Assembly (NCBI GenBank): GCA_007132365.1
Contig: SLOS01000413.1
Coordinates: 1 to 17,676 of the forward strand
From: Bacteroidales bacterium
Lineage (GTDB): Bacteria; Bacteroidota; Bacteroidia; Bacteroidales; PUMT01
Length of the DNA stretch: 17,676 nt
Reading direction: 5' to 3'
Part shown: piece by piece, positions 6,729 to 16,267 of the stretch
Layout of the letters: each line of letters begins with the position of its first letter
Numbering within the stretch: position 1 is the first letter of the stretch
Notes under the pieces: model-generated
What the model was told of the DNA's origin: nothing
What the model saw: the letters and a program-made list of their open reading frames with translations, nothing else
The model's database searches: none
Made by a program: the position numbers and the translations under genes

Positions 6729-8408
6729 ATGAATTACAGGTTATTTGGCTTACTGGTTTTCATATTCTTTCTTTTGTCACAATTATCTTTTTCTCAAAAT
6801 TTAGAGGGTATTAAATCCGGGGGAAAAGTTAAACTGTCCGGAAATCTGGGGGCATCCATGGTTTTTTATCATGTTGACGGAAGAGAAACCAACCGCCCCA
6901 ATTTCTCATGGATGCTTATAGGGAATCCTGTCCTTAGCATATATGGCATTACAATGCCATTTTCAATGACAGTGAGCGAACAGCAGCGGAGTTTTCAGCA
7001 GCCATTTAATAAAATTGGCGTTAGCCCTTACTACAAATGGGCAAAGTTGCACCTGGGATACCGGAACCTTTCATTTTCTCAATACACGCTGGGCGGACAT
7101 ACAATACTTGGAGCAGGAGCAGAAATCAATCCCGGCAAATTCAGGTTCGGCTTTATGCATGGCCGATTGTTAAGGCCAGTTGATACAAACCCTTTGCTGA
7201 TTCTTGAGCCCGGAAGGTATAAATCTCCTGTTTACAAGCGCAACGGTACCGGATTTAAACTCGGATACGGAACTTCGGATAATTATTTTGATGTCGCATA
7301 TTTTCACGGTTGGGACATACTTAATTCCATAAAGGATCAAAACCAGGAAATGGTAAAACCTGCTGAGAACGCGGTGTTTTCATTAACGACAAAACAAAAG
7401 CTTTCTGATAAATACGAGGTTGGTTTTGAATTTGCCAAAAGTGTTTATACAGGGGATATCCGTTCCGACTCGGTCGATAATAAGCTTTCCGGCTTTTCAA
7501 ATCTCATTAAATCAAACGCCACAACACTGGAAAGTAATGTTTTCGATACCTATTTGGGTTATAATTCGCAAGATTTTGGTTTAAAACTAAGGGTTAAGCA
7601 GATTGATCCCGGATTTCGCTCAATGGGAACTTATTATATTCAAAATGACTACAGGAATGTAACCATTGAGCCCAGATACAGCTTTTCTGAAAATAAGTAT
7701 TCATTAAGTGGAAGTCTTGGATGGCAGAAAGACAACCTGAAAAAGACGCTCCAATATGGTACTAACCGCAAAATAGGTTCATTGGGATTTTCAGCAGCGC
7801 CGGTTAAGTGGTATCGGGCCGATATTAATTTGTCGAACTACAATATCAATATGAGAAAGGGGTTGACTGAACTCGATACCCTTATGACCATATCGCAGAC
7901 CACACGGTCGTTCAATCTCAACCAGAATTTAATTTTCACAGGTGAATCACTGGCACATATTATTTTTATTAGTTATAACAATCAGCTTCTTAAGGATAAA
8001 AATAAAAACACGGCAGCCCTCAGCGATTATACTTCCAATATGTGGTCAGGATCTTATCTGCTGAGTGTTATACCAAAGCAGATGAATTTTACGGTCACTT
8101 ACAATTATACATCTTTTGATTTGGCAAGTATGAAAACAAGGGTTTCAGGGCCTGTTTTAACTTATTCTTCTTCAATGCTGAAGAATTCATTAAATCTGTC
8201 GGTGAGTAATGCTTTTTACAAGAATTTTCTGGATGGGGAGGAAAACAGCAAGCTAAATATTTTTAGCGTCAGCAGCTCCTACAGGATATCGAGGAAACAG
8301 CGGCTCAGGTTGTCGATATACTTTCACAAGAGCGAAGGATTAATGGGAAATACATCATCATCTTTTGCCGAAAACAAAGGGGAAATCGGATATTCATATA
8401 TGTTCTAG
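6729..8408 (+). CDS. Predicted outer-membrane beta-barrel protein, partner of the giant secreted protein
   Basis: The product is 559 residues. It begins with a signal peptide (hydrophobic core LFGLLVFIFFLLSQLSF, likely cut at SFS|QN near residue 22). The mature part has many alternating polar/aromatic strands separated by short turns, for example LHLGYRNLSFSQYTLGG, YEVGFEFAKSVYTGD and LNLSVSNAFYKNFLDGE, and ends in YSYMF with a terminal phenylalanine, as outer-membrane barrels do. I know of no named family for it; it does not look like PorP/SprF, TonB-dependent or OmpA proteins. Its stop codon is 2 bp before the ATG of the 2046-aa gene, so the two are almost certainly cotranscribed and translationally coupled, and probably work together. 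A role in anchoring or exporting the giant protein is inferred by analogy with sprF/sprB-type pairs, not by homology. Confidence 0.78.
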   Translation: MNYRLFGLLVFIFFLLSQLSFSQNLEGIKSGGKVKLSGNLGASMVFYHVDGRETNRPNFSWMLIGNPVLSIYGITMPFSMTVSEQQRSFQQPFNKIGVSPYYKWAKLHLGYRNLSFSQYTLGGHTILGAGAEINPGKFRFGFMHGRLLRPVDTNPLLILEPGRYKSPVYKRNGTGFKLGYGTSDNYFDVAYFHGWDILNSIKDQNQEMVKPAENAVFSLTTKQKLSDKYEVGFEFAKSVYTGDIRSDSVDNKLSGFSNLIKSNATTLESNVFDTYLGYNSQDFGLKLRVKQIDPGFRSMGTYYIQNDYRNVTIEPRYSFSENKYSLSGSLGWQKDNLKKTLQYGTNRKIGSLGFSAAPVKWYRADINLSNYNINMRKGLTELDTLMTISQTTRSFNLNQNLIFTGESLAHIIFISYNNQLLKDKNKNTAALSDYTSNMWSGSYLLSVIPKQMNFTVTYNYTSFDLASMKTRVSGPVLTYSSSMLKNSLNLSVSNAFYKNFLDGEENSKLNIFSVSSSYRISRKQRLRLSIYFHKSEGLMGNTSSSFAENKGEIGYSYMF

Positions 8409-8410
8409 CC

Positions 8411-11400
8411 ATGACACAAGTAGTTTCACACACGGTTCGGTTGATATTGTTCAAACTGATATATATTCTTATTGCGGGTATGTCAGTTAATGCCCAGGTT
8501 TCTGTCAATACTGCTGTATTGCCTCCTTACGGCTCAAATGTTGAAAGTTATGCCGACCGCACGCGGATTGTGGTAACAGCTTCAGGTGCAGACCTTATCA
8601 ACGTAGAGTGTTATTTGAATATCAGGATCACGGGAAACAATGGGATTGTTTTGCAATCGCTGATTGACAGGGCTTATCCCACTTTCAACCTTACCAATGC
8701 CATCCCGGTCATACTTGCCGGCCATGACTTATATGAGTATTTCAATCTTCAGAATTTGATGGTATCAGGTATCACCCTGAACGAACTCCAGCTAAATGGT
8801 TTGCCTCCGGGCAGTTATCAGGTTTGTGCCCGTGTGTACCACGAAGGATTTGCCTGGTCTCCGGATTTTCCAACGGGTTGCAGTAATTATTTTACAATTT
8901 CGCATTTGCAACCGCCTGTTTTGATAACACCGTCCAATCAGAGCGAGGTTAAAGGTTCAGCCATGCAGAGCATTATTTTCAGCTGGACGCCATCACCCGG
9001 TTCACCACCCTGGACCAATTATAAATTGACCCTTGTAGAGATTAAAGACCCAAACCAGGCACCCGGAGATGCTATGCTTTCCAATTTGCCATTTTTTGAA
9101 GCTGAAGTGTTAGGGACATCTTTTTTTTATGGCCCGGCACAACCATTACTGGACCCTGGAGTGCGCTATGCTTTCAGGGTAACAGCCTCCGATCCCGAGT
9201 CGGGGCAACAATTTCTGAATGCCGGACATAGTGAGGTTTTTTGGTTTATGGTAGGCGATAAAGAAGAGAGTGTGTTTGAGCCAAAGCATATTGAAACTGT
9301 TGAGATCTCTGCTGATACTGATGCTATTCAAGAGTTAAAAAAGGAATTTGAACTAATTCCTAATACCCGGATAAGTGGCCGGATATTCTGTAAATTTCCG
9401 GATATGCCAGGTATTGATATTGGCCCTGTTTCTCTTCCTTCAACCGATCCGATAATTCCAATGTCCATAGGGGGACAGGGACAACAAACCCTGCCCGAAG
9501 ATCGTTCCGGCACAATCAGTTTCTCTGATGTGATGAAAGTGGGAAGTAAAGTGAGTTCAGATGTAATAAACATTAAATCCGGAACTGGTGGATTATCGGG
9601 AGTTACCAGTGTGGCTGATCAAGCCAAAGTTCATATGGGAGCCAGAAAAATGCCTTATTATTATTTTGGCAGTACCGAAACACTGGAAAACACAAAACCT
9701 CTTGCCAACCAAAGAGTCCGGCTGGTCGGGCGGTACGCCTATCTTCCTATGGAAGCAGCCCGTGGCACCGATTTCCCGGTATATGGCGACCCTGATGACA
9801 ATGAAATCTTTTATCATTATACAGATATCAATGATAAGGAACGCACGGACCCGTATAAAGTTGTGAATGTTGTACTGGCAGTTGCTGAAACTGATGATAA
9901 AGGGAATTTTGCATTTGACTTCCGGTCGGACTTCTTTACCGGCGATTTCACCACCGATGAAATTGTCCATCAACCAATTGACAATATGAAGGAACTTGAA
10001 ACACCAATGGAAAAGGTTGGGTGGGCCATGCAACAGGCTTACCCCGGTGTTGAAAACAATCTAATCGATGAGATTCTGGGGTTGGGTTCGAACATCAATG
10101 CAGGGGTTAATGCAGGGGTTAATGCACCTTCTCAACAGCAGCAAGTAATGAGCGGAGGTGTTAGCGCGATAAAACGTGGTGGTTATATCTGTCTGAAAAT
10201 TGAAGTGGAGAATGAAAAATTCTGCAGCCCCGATATAGACATTTTTGCAATGCCCGGAGAGGTGATTAAAGTCCCTGACCAGGTTGCCAAACTTAAAACC
10301 TACAACCTGGAAGTGAGAGGCATTGCTTCCTCCCGTGAAACCCAGGTGGCCACACCCAATGAGCCAATGGACAATGTTTTGATACACATCATGCGCGATT
10401 ACTCGAAACTGGGTGAGGAGATAAAAATGCTTGTTGATTATGAAGGGCAGAGGCTTAAAACCAAGACCATCAACAATAATGGTGAATTTAAAGATGTTGC
10501 CATGGGGACAACCGGGGAGGGTGACAACGCGTATGTCTTTTTCAAAAACCTTGTAAAACATGCTTATATCAAGCCTCAATATATGATTTCCCTATCGGTA
10601 AGGGACATTGAAACGGTGGATGTTGATTACGAAAACACCAAGTACAACTATAAAACAGTTTTTGTTGGTCTGCCTGATAACAGTGAGACTTCCGCTACAG
10701 CACCGCCACCTCCGGTGTTTGGTAAAACCGCACATGTTACATACAACCATCTTTTCTCCGGTCCCCAAACGTTGCGTTTAAAGCATACTATGGTGCCGCT
10801 TGAACCTGAAATAAAAGGCCGTGTGATGGCAGAAACCAACATACAAAATGCAGGTATAGATAACGCAAGGGTGCAGTTGGTTAACCAAACGGAATATAAT
10901 AAAACGTTTTCTTCGGTAGCGGCTTTCGAGAATGAGTTTTACGGTAGCATTTATTATTCTATTTCGGGAGTTGCTGCAACCATCAAGCGGGAAAAGGAAG
11001 AATACAGCAATGAGATTGGATTTTTCCGCTTCAGTGATTTACCTGTAAATCTGGATCAGTATAAAACAGCAAAAGGGCCATACCGGAGGGTGTTTATTTC
11101 CAATCCGGGCTATAAAAATGTGCTGTTGCCTTTGCCCGGGCAAAAGCCATTGAACATGAACTGGGGTCTTCTGGCCGATTTTAAGGATATCAACCTGGAA
11201 CCTGAAAATATGGTTAAAGGGTATGTGACCGATGAAGATGGAAACTCTGTGGTGGCCTATGTAAAAACCGAATTTTCACCTTATTATAAAACTTATGACA
11301 ATGTATTTCTCGGGAAGAATTACCAGTTTTTTGATGTTCCGCTTTCCGGGCTAAAACCAAAGATAACTGTCCAACCTAAGTCGAGCGCTTATTTTGAAAG

Positions 11401-14400
11401 GGATACGGTACTAATCAGTATTCCGGATAAGCCATTTAAAGTGGTCGTTTATAAAAAACTGCACCGTCCTGAAATTGTTGTAAAGAACGATAAGGGTGAG
11501 CCTGTTGCCAATGCTATTGTGAAAATTGACAAGTTTGATGCGGTGACGACTTCGTCGCAGGGAATAGCCCGGTTTAGGTTTGCCTCGGCGGGCGATCAGT
11601 TTATAATCAACATTACTCCCCCCGATGGATATTCGCCGGTGCAGGAAACAATAGAGGTTCCGGTTACCCCCGATTACAAAAAATACAACTACGTTTTGGG
11701 AAATGCCAGAGAAATAAATGGTACCATCACCGATAAAACCACCGGGACACCAATTAATGGCGCAAAAATTTATTCTGAACTAAAAAATACCAATGGCATT
11801 GCGCTGTATATTGAGACTGAAAGTGGCCAGGATGGTCAATATCAACTAAAAGGTATCCCAACTGATATAAAATCATTAACAGTTCATGTGGTTAAAACTG
11901 GTACCAATCCAACTTATGCAGGAAAGGTGCATACCATTGATTTCACCTCAATTGTAAGCTTTACGAAAGGTGCTGCCTATAATTTTGAACTTGAAAGAAT
12001 CAACGGATGGAATTTCTCAGATTTATGGGGTTTTCCGGTAGCCATTGAAAAATTTGTGGTTTCGGCATCCAACCCCGATTATGCCACCATTGACGGCTAT
12101 TTCTACAATCCTCCGGTAGTAGGAGGTTTTGCCCTGCAGCAAAGCGATTTGAAATTGCCGTTCAAAGGATTGGTAATTAAGCGGTCTGCCAATGGCCGGG
12201 TTGAGCCAAACGGGAGTACTATTGTATTAAGCATTAATACCATACCTTTTGTTATTAACCAGACATTTGCCGGCGAATTAAAGAACCTGAGAACCTATGG
12301 CGGCAGCAGTCCTGTTGTAATTGGCAAGCCCCTGGAAATTAAAAAAGAAGGCGATTTTGCCACTATTAAGGGAATGGCCGGGTTAAATCTGAATTCGTTC
12401 AATCTTGCTCACGGTTTTTCGGGTAGTTTTTATCTGGGGGCAAGAAATAAGGAGAACCAGGTGGTGGGATTCTCATCAAACAAAATGGCTTTGCAGGTTA
12501 AGCATATTTACAATGTGTTTAGCCTGGACGAATTTCTGAACCCCATTCCAATAAAAGATTATAATCTTTACGGATTCAATGCCAGTTCAGAATTGAATGA
12601 AAAATCCACGCTTATTGGCAACAAAATAACGCTTTCAACCATCCTGCACACCAGCATCCCTTCCTGCAAAACGTGCCCCGATCTGGATTTAAAAATCAGG
12701 GCTGGAAATGTTGTTATAACAGATAAGGATGTCTTAATTGAGGATATCCCATTCAGTGAATTAGAATTTGATCTTGAGAAATGGAAAGTCTATGGCAAAG
12801 ATGACTGGTTCTTTGATATTAACGAAGAGGTCATTGTATTGAAAAAAGCTTTAGTGGTGACAGGGCAGGGCATTGATGCAACTTTAAAGGATTTGCGGAT
12901 TGGCCCAACCGCTATTGGCGAATCTGAAGTAATGCTGTCCGATGGAGGATTGAGCCTTGGCGGTGTTAAAGAGATTACGTTGAACGGAAACCTGAAGCCG
13001 TTATTTAATTACGATGCCACAGGCCATTATCGCATCAGTGTAGTCGGCTCCATTTCCGAAGGCGTGCCGGCCGGTTATGTTTCAGGGCTACCGGCTATGG
13101 ATCCCAAAGATCGCATCGAATTCAGGTCCATAGGATTATTAAGTAACCATACCAATATCTTGTCCATCGGGAAAAACTTCCGGTTTTATGATATCATCGA
13201 TTTGAATGTGAACAGTATTGTGTCGGGCAACGGCTATTTTGATTTGGTGGGCCAGCCCGATCCCGATATTCCGGATTTTATACCTGAGGTTACTTCCATG
13301 CGGTATAAATTGTCAAATGGGATTATTGTTCCGGAAATGCAGTTTTTGAAGGGAACCATACAATGTCCGGGGAATGTTGTCTTTGACCTTGATAAAAACC
13401 CGGAGGCTCAGACGTTTAAGCAGGGGGAATACACAGCATACGGGAACTTAGTGATTGCCGGTGGGGCCGATGGTAGCAGTCAGGAATTTTACCTCCGTGG
13501 TTTCTTAACTAAAACAAATGAAAATTGTGAAATCAAGGTGATTAAAGTTGACAATCCCGACAAGCCCATGTTTAAAGGCCCTAATCCTCAAAAAATGAAA
13601 ATAGGTAGCAATGTTTTTGATGTTTTTGATGGCAATATTGTGACAATAAACAAGAACAAGGACTGGGGCATTTTAAAGTATCAAGCCTATACCCATTCCA
13701 TAGAAGGTTTGGACGAAAAGGGTAAGGGTAAGTCCAATATCCTAAATTTTGAAGTAAATGGTGCTATAGCTGTATCAAGCAAGAATCTTAAGGCGACAAA
13801 CCTGGATGTTGGATTTGGAACGATGAGCCTTGTTTATGACATTAACGAGGCCAGTATGACCGGATATCTTAACATAAAACACCTTCCACTTGGGTTTGCT
13901 GTTATCAATGATGGCACAATGAATATGCGGTTCGATGGCAATGGTTATTACTTTGCCCTTTCGAGCCAGAGTATGCTCATAGGTATCACAGGCCAATGGA
14001 GGGGTGGATTGGTACTTGGCAATACCTCAAAAATAATCCCGGAACATATTGCCCATGTGGTGCATGGTTTTGAAAATAAATATCGGCCAGAATTTGCAAA
14101 TGGTGGGAAACTAAAGGGCATTTATGCTATTGGAGAGAAAGTAATAGTTGATTTCTCCTATGATTTGATTTTTGTGAATGCTTCTGCAAAAGCAGGTTTA
14201 GGGTTATTTTTAAATTCAGATTTTAGTGCCGGAACCCCCTCTTTTATTATTGGAGGTTATGGTTATGCTGATTTTAATGGTTCTCGCGGATTTGATGAAT
14301 TTGATGTAACCATTTGCACTGCAGGCGTTGGACTAAAAGCCTTTTATGAGGTGAGTGGTGGTTATTCGAAAGGGAAATTCGTGTTTAATAATTGTGCTTC

Positions 14401-14551
14401 AATAACCGGATATGGCTTTAGTGAAGGGGCCTGTACAGCGCCTTTAACAGCCATTGGTGTTGATCCTAAACTGGAAATTTCTGTAAAGGCGGATATTACT
14501 TATGGTTCAAGTGGATTTAAGATTGAATTGGGTACTGGAATCTGCGATTAG
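8411..14551 (+). CDS. Giant secreted TANFOR-domain protein with carboxypeptidase-regulatory-like modules
   Basis: This 2046-residue exported protein has a signal peptide (hydrophobic LILFKLIYILIAGMSV, likely cleaved at NA|Q, residue 28). Residues about 29-165 resemble the TANFOR domain first noted in Tannerella forsythia paralogues: VLPPYGSN, then a LNIRITGNNG segment, AGHDLYEYFN and LPPGSYQVCARVY. An Fn3-like domain follows (about 168-282), with FSWTPSPGSPPWTNYKL and YAFRVTA. Later come proline-rich SATAPPPPVFG (near 763) and carboxypeptidase-regulatory-like beta-sandwich modules near 801 (EIKGRVMAE), 935 (VKGYVTDEDGNSV), 1018 (IVVKNDKGEPVANAIVKI) and 1100 (INGTITDKTTGTPINGAKI). Residues about 1200-2046 are beta-rich without a family I recognise. 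They contain a CKTC pair near 1417 and scattered cysteines at the end. I see no type IX secretion C-terminal domain. The protein is probably cell-surface; its function is unknown. Confidence 0.85.
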   Translation: MTQVVSHTVRLILFKLIYILIAGMSVNAQVSVNTAVLPPYGSNVESYADRTRIVVTASGADLINVECYLNIRITGNNGIVLQSLIDRAYPTFNLTNAIPVILAGHDLYEYFNLQNLMVSGITLNELQLNGLPPGSYQVCARVYHEGFAWSPDFPTGCSNYFTISHLQPPVLITPSNQSEVKGSAMQSIIFSWTPSPGSPPWTNYKLTLVEIKDPNQAPGDAMLSNLPFFEAEVLGTSFFYGPAQPLLDPGVRYAFRVTASDPESGQQFLNAGHSEVFWFMVGDKEESVFEPKHIETVEISADTDAIQELKKEFELIPNTRISGRIFCKFPDMPGIDIGPVSLPSTDPIIPMSIGGQGQQTLPEDRSGTISFSDVMKVGSKVSSDVINIKSGTGGLSGVTSVADQAKVHMGARKMPYYYFGSTETLENTKPLANQRVRLVGRYAYLPMEAARGTDFPVYGDPDDNEIFYHYTDINDKERTDPYKVVNVVLAVAETDDKGNFAFDFRSDFFTGDFTTDEIVHQPIDNMKELETPMEKVGWAMQQAYPGVENNLIDEILGLGSNINAGVNAGVNAPSQQQQVMSGGVSAIKRGGYICLKIEVENEKFCSPDIDIFAMPGEVIKVPDQVAKLKTYNLEVRGIASSRETQVATPNEPMDNVLIHIMRDYSKLGEEIKMLVDYEGQRLKTKTINNNGEFKDVAMGTTGEGDNAYVFFKNLVKHAYIKPQYMISLSVRDIETVDVDYENTKYNYKTVFVGLPDNSETSATAPPPPVFGKTAHVTYNHLFSGPQTLRLKHTMVPLEPEIKGRVMAETNIQNAGIDNARVQLVNQTEYNKTFSSVAAFENEFYGSIYYSISGVAATIKREKEEYSNEIGFFRFSDLPVNLDQYKTAKGPYRRVFISNPGYKNVLLPLPGQKPLNMNWGLLADFKDINLEPENMVKGYVTDEDGNSVVAYVKTEFSPYYKTYDNVFLGKNYQFFDVPLSGLKPKITVQPKSSAYFERDTVLISIPDKPFKVVVYKKLHRPEIVVKNDKGEPVANAIVKIDKFDAVTTSSQGIARFRFASAGDQFIINITPPDGYSPVQETIEVPVTPDYKKYNYVLGNAREINGTITDKTTGTPINGAKIYSELKNTNGIALYIETESGQDGQYQLKGIPTDIKSLTVHVVKTGTNPTYAGKVHTIDFTSIVSFTKGAAYNFELERINGWNFSDLWGFPVAIEKFVVSASNPDYATIDGYFYNPPVVGGFALQQSDLKLPFKGLVIKRSANGRVEPNGSTIVLSINTIPFVINQTFAGELKNLRTYGGSSPVVIGKPLEIKKEGDFATIKGMAGLNLNSFNLAHGFSGSFYLGARNKENQVVGFSSNKMALQVKHIYNVFSLDEFLNPIPIKDYNLYGFNASSELNEKSTLIGNKITLSTILHTSIPSCKTCPDLDLKIRAGNVVITDKDVLIEDIPFSELEFDLEKWKVYGKDDWFFDINEEVIVLKKALVVTGQGIDATLKDLRIGPTAIGESEVMLSDGGLSLGGVKEITLNGNLKPLFNYDATGHYRISVVGSISEGVPAGYVSGLPAMDPKDRIEFRSIGLLSNHTNILSIGKNFRFYDIIDLNVNSIVSGNGYFDLVGQPDPDIPDFIPEVTSMRYKLSNGIIVPEMQFLKGTIQCPGNVVFDLDKNPEAQTFKQGEYTAYGNLVIAGGADGSSQEFYLRGFLTKTNENCEIKVIKVDNPDKPMFKGPNPQKMKIGSNVFDVFDGNIVTINKNKDWGILKYQAYTHSIEGLDEKGKGKSNILNFEVNGAIAVSSKNLKATNLDVGFGTMSLVYDINEASMTGYLNIKHLPLGFAVINDGTMNMRFDGNGYYFALSSQSMLIGITGQWRGGLVLGNTSKIIPEHIAHVVHGFENKYRPEFANGGKLKGIYAIGEKVIVDFSYDLIFVNASAKAGLGLFLNSDFSAGTPSFIIGGYGYADFNGSRGFDEFDVTICTAGVGLKAFYEVSGGYSKGKFVFNNCASITGYGFSEGACTAPLTAIGVDPKLEISVKADITYGSSGFKIELGTGICD
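10097..10126 (+). repeat. 12-bp tandem repeat, 2.5 copies, inside the giant gene
   Basis: AATGCAGGGGTT occurs twice in perfect tandem (10097-10108 and 10109-10120), followed by a half copy. It encodes NAGVNAGVNA, leading into a glutamine run (PSQQQQ). It keeps the reading frame, so copy-number change would alter linker length by four residues per unit. It lies in a linker near residue 563. Confidence 0.85.
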
Positions 14552-14625
14552 TATTACTTAGTGTCAGCAAGACCATGTAATTTTTTAAAAAACTGCTTTT
14601 TCAAAATGAACTACAACCTAATGAT

Positions 14626-16146
14626 ATGAAAATTTTGATAATTAGTATTCTGCTTATTTGCATTCCAATAAAAATGGATGCTCAAAAAATAAGAGCATTA
14701 CAATCAATAAATTCAGGTGCACATCCTGAATTGAGATGGTTTGCAGATAAGCCATTGCTTGAAATGGAATACAGGGTTTGGCGCACCAATCTGAAGGAAA
14801 ACAAGTCCAACATCGTTGAGACAATTATGATGAAGGTTTCACGAAATGACACCATGTTCTATGTGGTGGTTGACACTACTCTTACTGAAAGGGCATTGTA
14901 CAAATACTATCTTGAGTTTATTACAGCCAGAGATTCCATTCTGGTATCAGAAACCCTGTATGGTCACAACCTGGGAAATCTTCCTGCACCGGCCATAACG
15001 GAGATTTATTCTAAATCAGCCCTTAACCGGAAAGCGATAGAGCTTGAATGGAAGCTGAATTACAATTTTACTGTTAAATCATTGGCATTGTTCAGGAGCC
15101 GGCATTATGATGATGGCTACGAATTGATTGCCCATTTGCCAGCTGATGCCACACATTATGTTGATCCGGTTGACATATCCAATGAACCCTACTATTATTT
15201 TATCCAGATCCGTGATTTTTTTGGATATCAGTTGCCAACAGTTCGGGTGCATGGCATTTGCACTTATGCTGAAAAACCCTATCCCCCTCAAAATTTCAGT
15301 GCAGTTTTAGAGGATGGTAAGGTGAGTATGAATTGGGAAATTTCGGGTGGGAATGTGCTATATTCAAGGATTTATAGAAAAACAGGGATGCATGCCCAAT
15401 TTATGCCAATAGCTCAGTTGGGTGTGCCTGACAAGATTGAGGGAGAATTCGTCGATGAATCACTGGACAATTTTGAAGGAGAGGAAATCAGCTATTATGT
15501 GGTAAATATCAGTGACGGGTTCCTGAAAAGCAATCCCTCTGAAACAAAAACGATCAAACTTTCTGCTGACAAGGATATTTTAGCCCCCCGGCAGCTTACT
15601 TATGTATTTGATTCACTAAAAAATGTAAAGCTTATTTGGTCGTCACTTGAAACCGACCCCAATGTGCGTGGTTACAATGTTTACAGGGCGCTCGAAGACC
15701 AAATGCCGCTTAAGCTGAACAGCGATTTGTTGCATTTTGGTATTAATAACTGGACCGACTCCACCGTTGAGCCGGGCAGAGATTATCTCTATGAGATAGA
15801 AACAATAAGTATAACCAACCAACCGGCCCTGGTTCGTACCAGAGTGCAGGTGCGCACCGCACTTCCCGATGTTGATATGTTGATAACCTTGTCGCGGGTT
15901 GACAACGGCATTCAGTTGAGCTGGCTGCCACCCTCCATCCAGGGCATCAAAGAAATTCACTTGTACCGGCAAACCATAAATGGCGAACCATCTTTAATAA
16001 GGCGGCTTCCAGCAAGCGAAACTTCATTTGTTGACCGTAACCTGGCACTCGGAACAGATTACCTTTATTTTTCCATAGCTAAAATGGAGACGGGAGCTGA
16101 CATAATCCTGAACAAAGGAGTCGTCATAAGAGGAATTGGGGATTGA
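14626..16146 (+). CDS. Secreted protein with about five fibronectin type III-like repeats
   Basis: This 506-residue protein starts with a signal peptide (MKILIISILLICIPIKMDA|Q). The rest is a chain of Fn3-like beta-sandwich repeats at roughly 24-115, 120-215, 222-320, 327-415 and 420-506. Each repeat shows the usual early tryptophan (for example LRWFADK, IELEWKLN, VSMNWEISG, VKLIWSSLE, IQLSWLPPS), a Y-x-V/L-x-R strand (YRVWRTN, YNVYRAL, IHLYRQT) and a late YxY/YxF strand (YLYEIETIS, YLYFSIAKM). The repeats run to the last residues, with no recognisable sorting domain or lipobox, so the protein is probably periplasmic or surface-attached through a partner. It starts 74 bp after the giant TANFOR gene on the same strand and is best read as the last gene of that operon. 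The function is unknown. Confidence 0.8.
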   Translation: MKILIISILLICIPIKMDAQKIRALQSINSGAHPELRWFADKPLLEMEYRVWRTNLKENKSNIVETIMMKVSRNDTMFYVVVDTTLTERALYKYYLEFITARDSILVSETLYGHNLGNLPAPAITEIYSKSALNRKAIELEWKLNYNFTVKSLALFRSRHYDDGYELIAHLPADATHYVDPVDISNEPYYYFIQIRDFFGYQLPTVRVHGICTYAEKPYPPQNFSAVLEDGKVSMNWEISGGNVLYSRIYRKTGMHAQFMPIAQLGVPDKIEGEFVDESLDNFEGEEISYYVVNISDGFLKSNPSETKTIKLSADKDILAPRQLTYVFDSLKNVKLIWSSLETDPNVRGYNVYRALEDQMPLKLNSDLLHFGINNWTDSTVEPGRDYLYEIETISITNQPALVRTRVQVRTALPDVDMLITLSRVDNGIQLSWLPPSIQGIKEIHLYRQTINGEPSLIRRLPASETSFVDRNLALGTDYLYFSIAKMETGADIILNKGVVIRGIGD

Positions 16147-16267
16147 GAATGGCGTAAAACCAACCCTGCTATTAGGAAATTTAGACTTTTCAAATAATTC
16201 CTCTGGACTTGCAACAATTTAGCACTTGTAAAACAATCCTTCACGATGTAAAGTAAATATTATTTTA

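Noticed and set aside
8305..8508. Minus-strand open frame over the barrel/giant junction
   Set aside because: It lies opposite two genes with strong coding evidence and shows no family features.
9593..10579. Long minus-strand frames (146 and 172 aa) inside the giant gene
   Set aside because: They are antisense shadows of a continuous 2046-aa coding frame with recognisable domains.
14570..14600. A/T palindrome (TTTTTTAAAAAA) before the Fn3 gene as a terminator
   Set aside because: It has no loop or GC stem, so it is simple A/T sequence and does not separate the operon.
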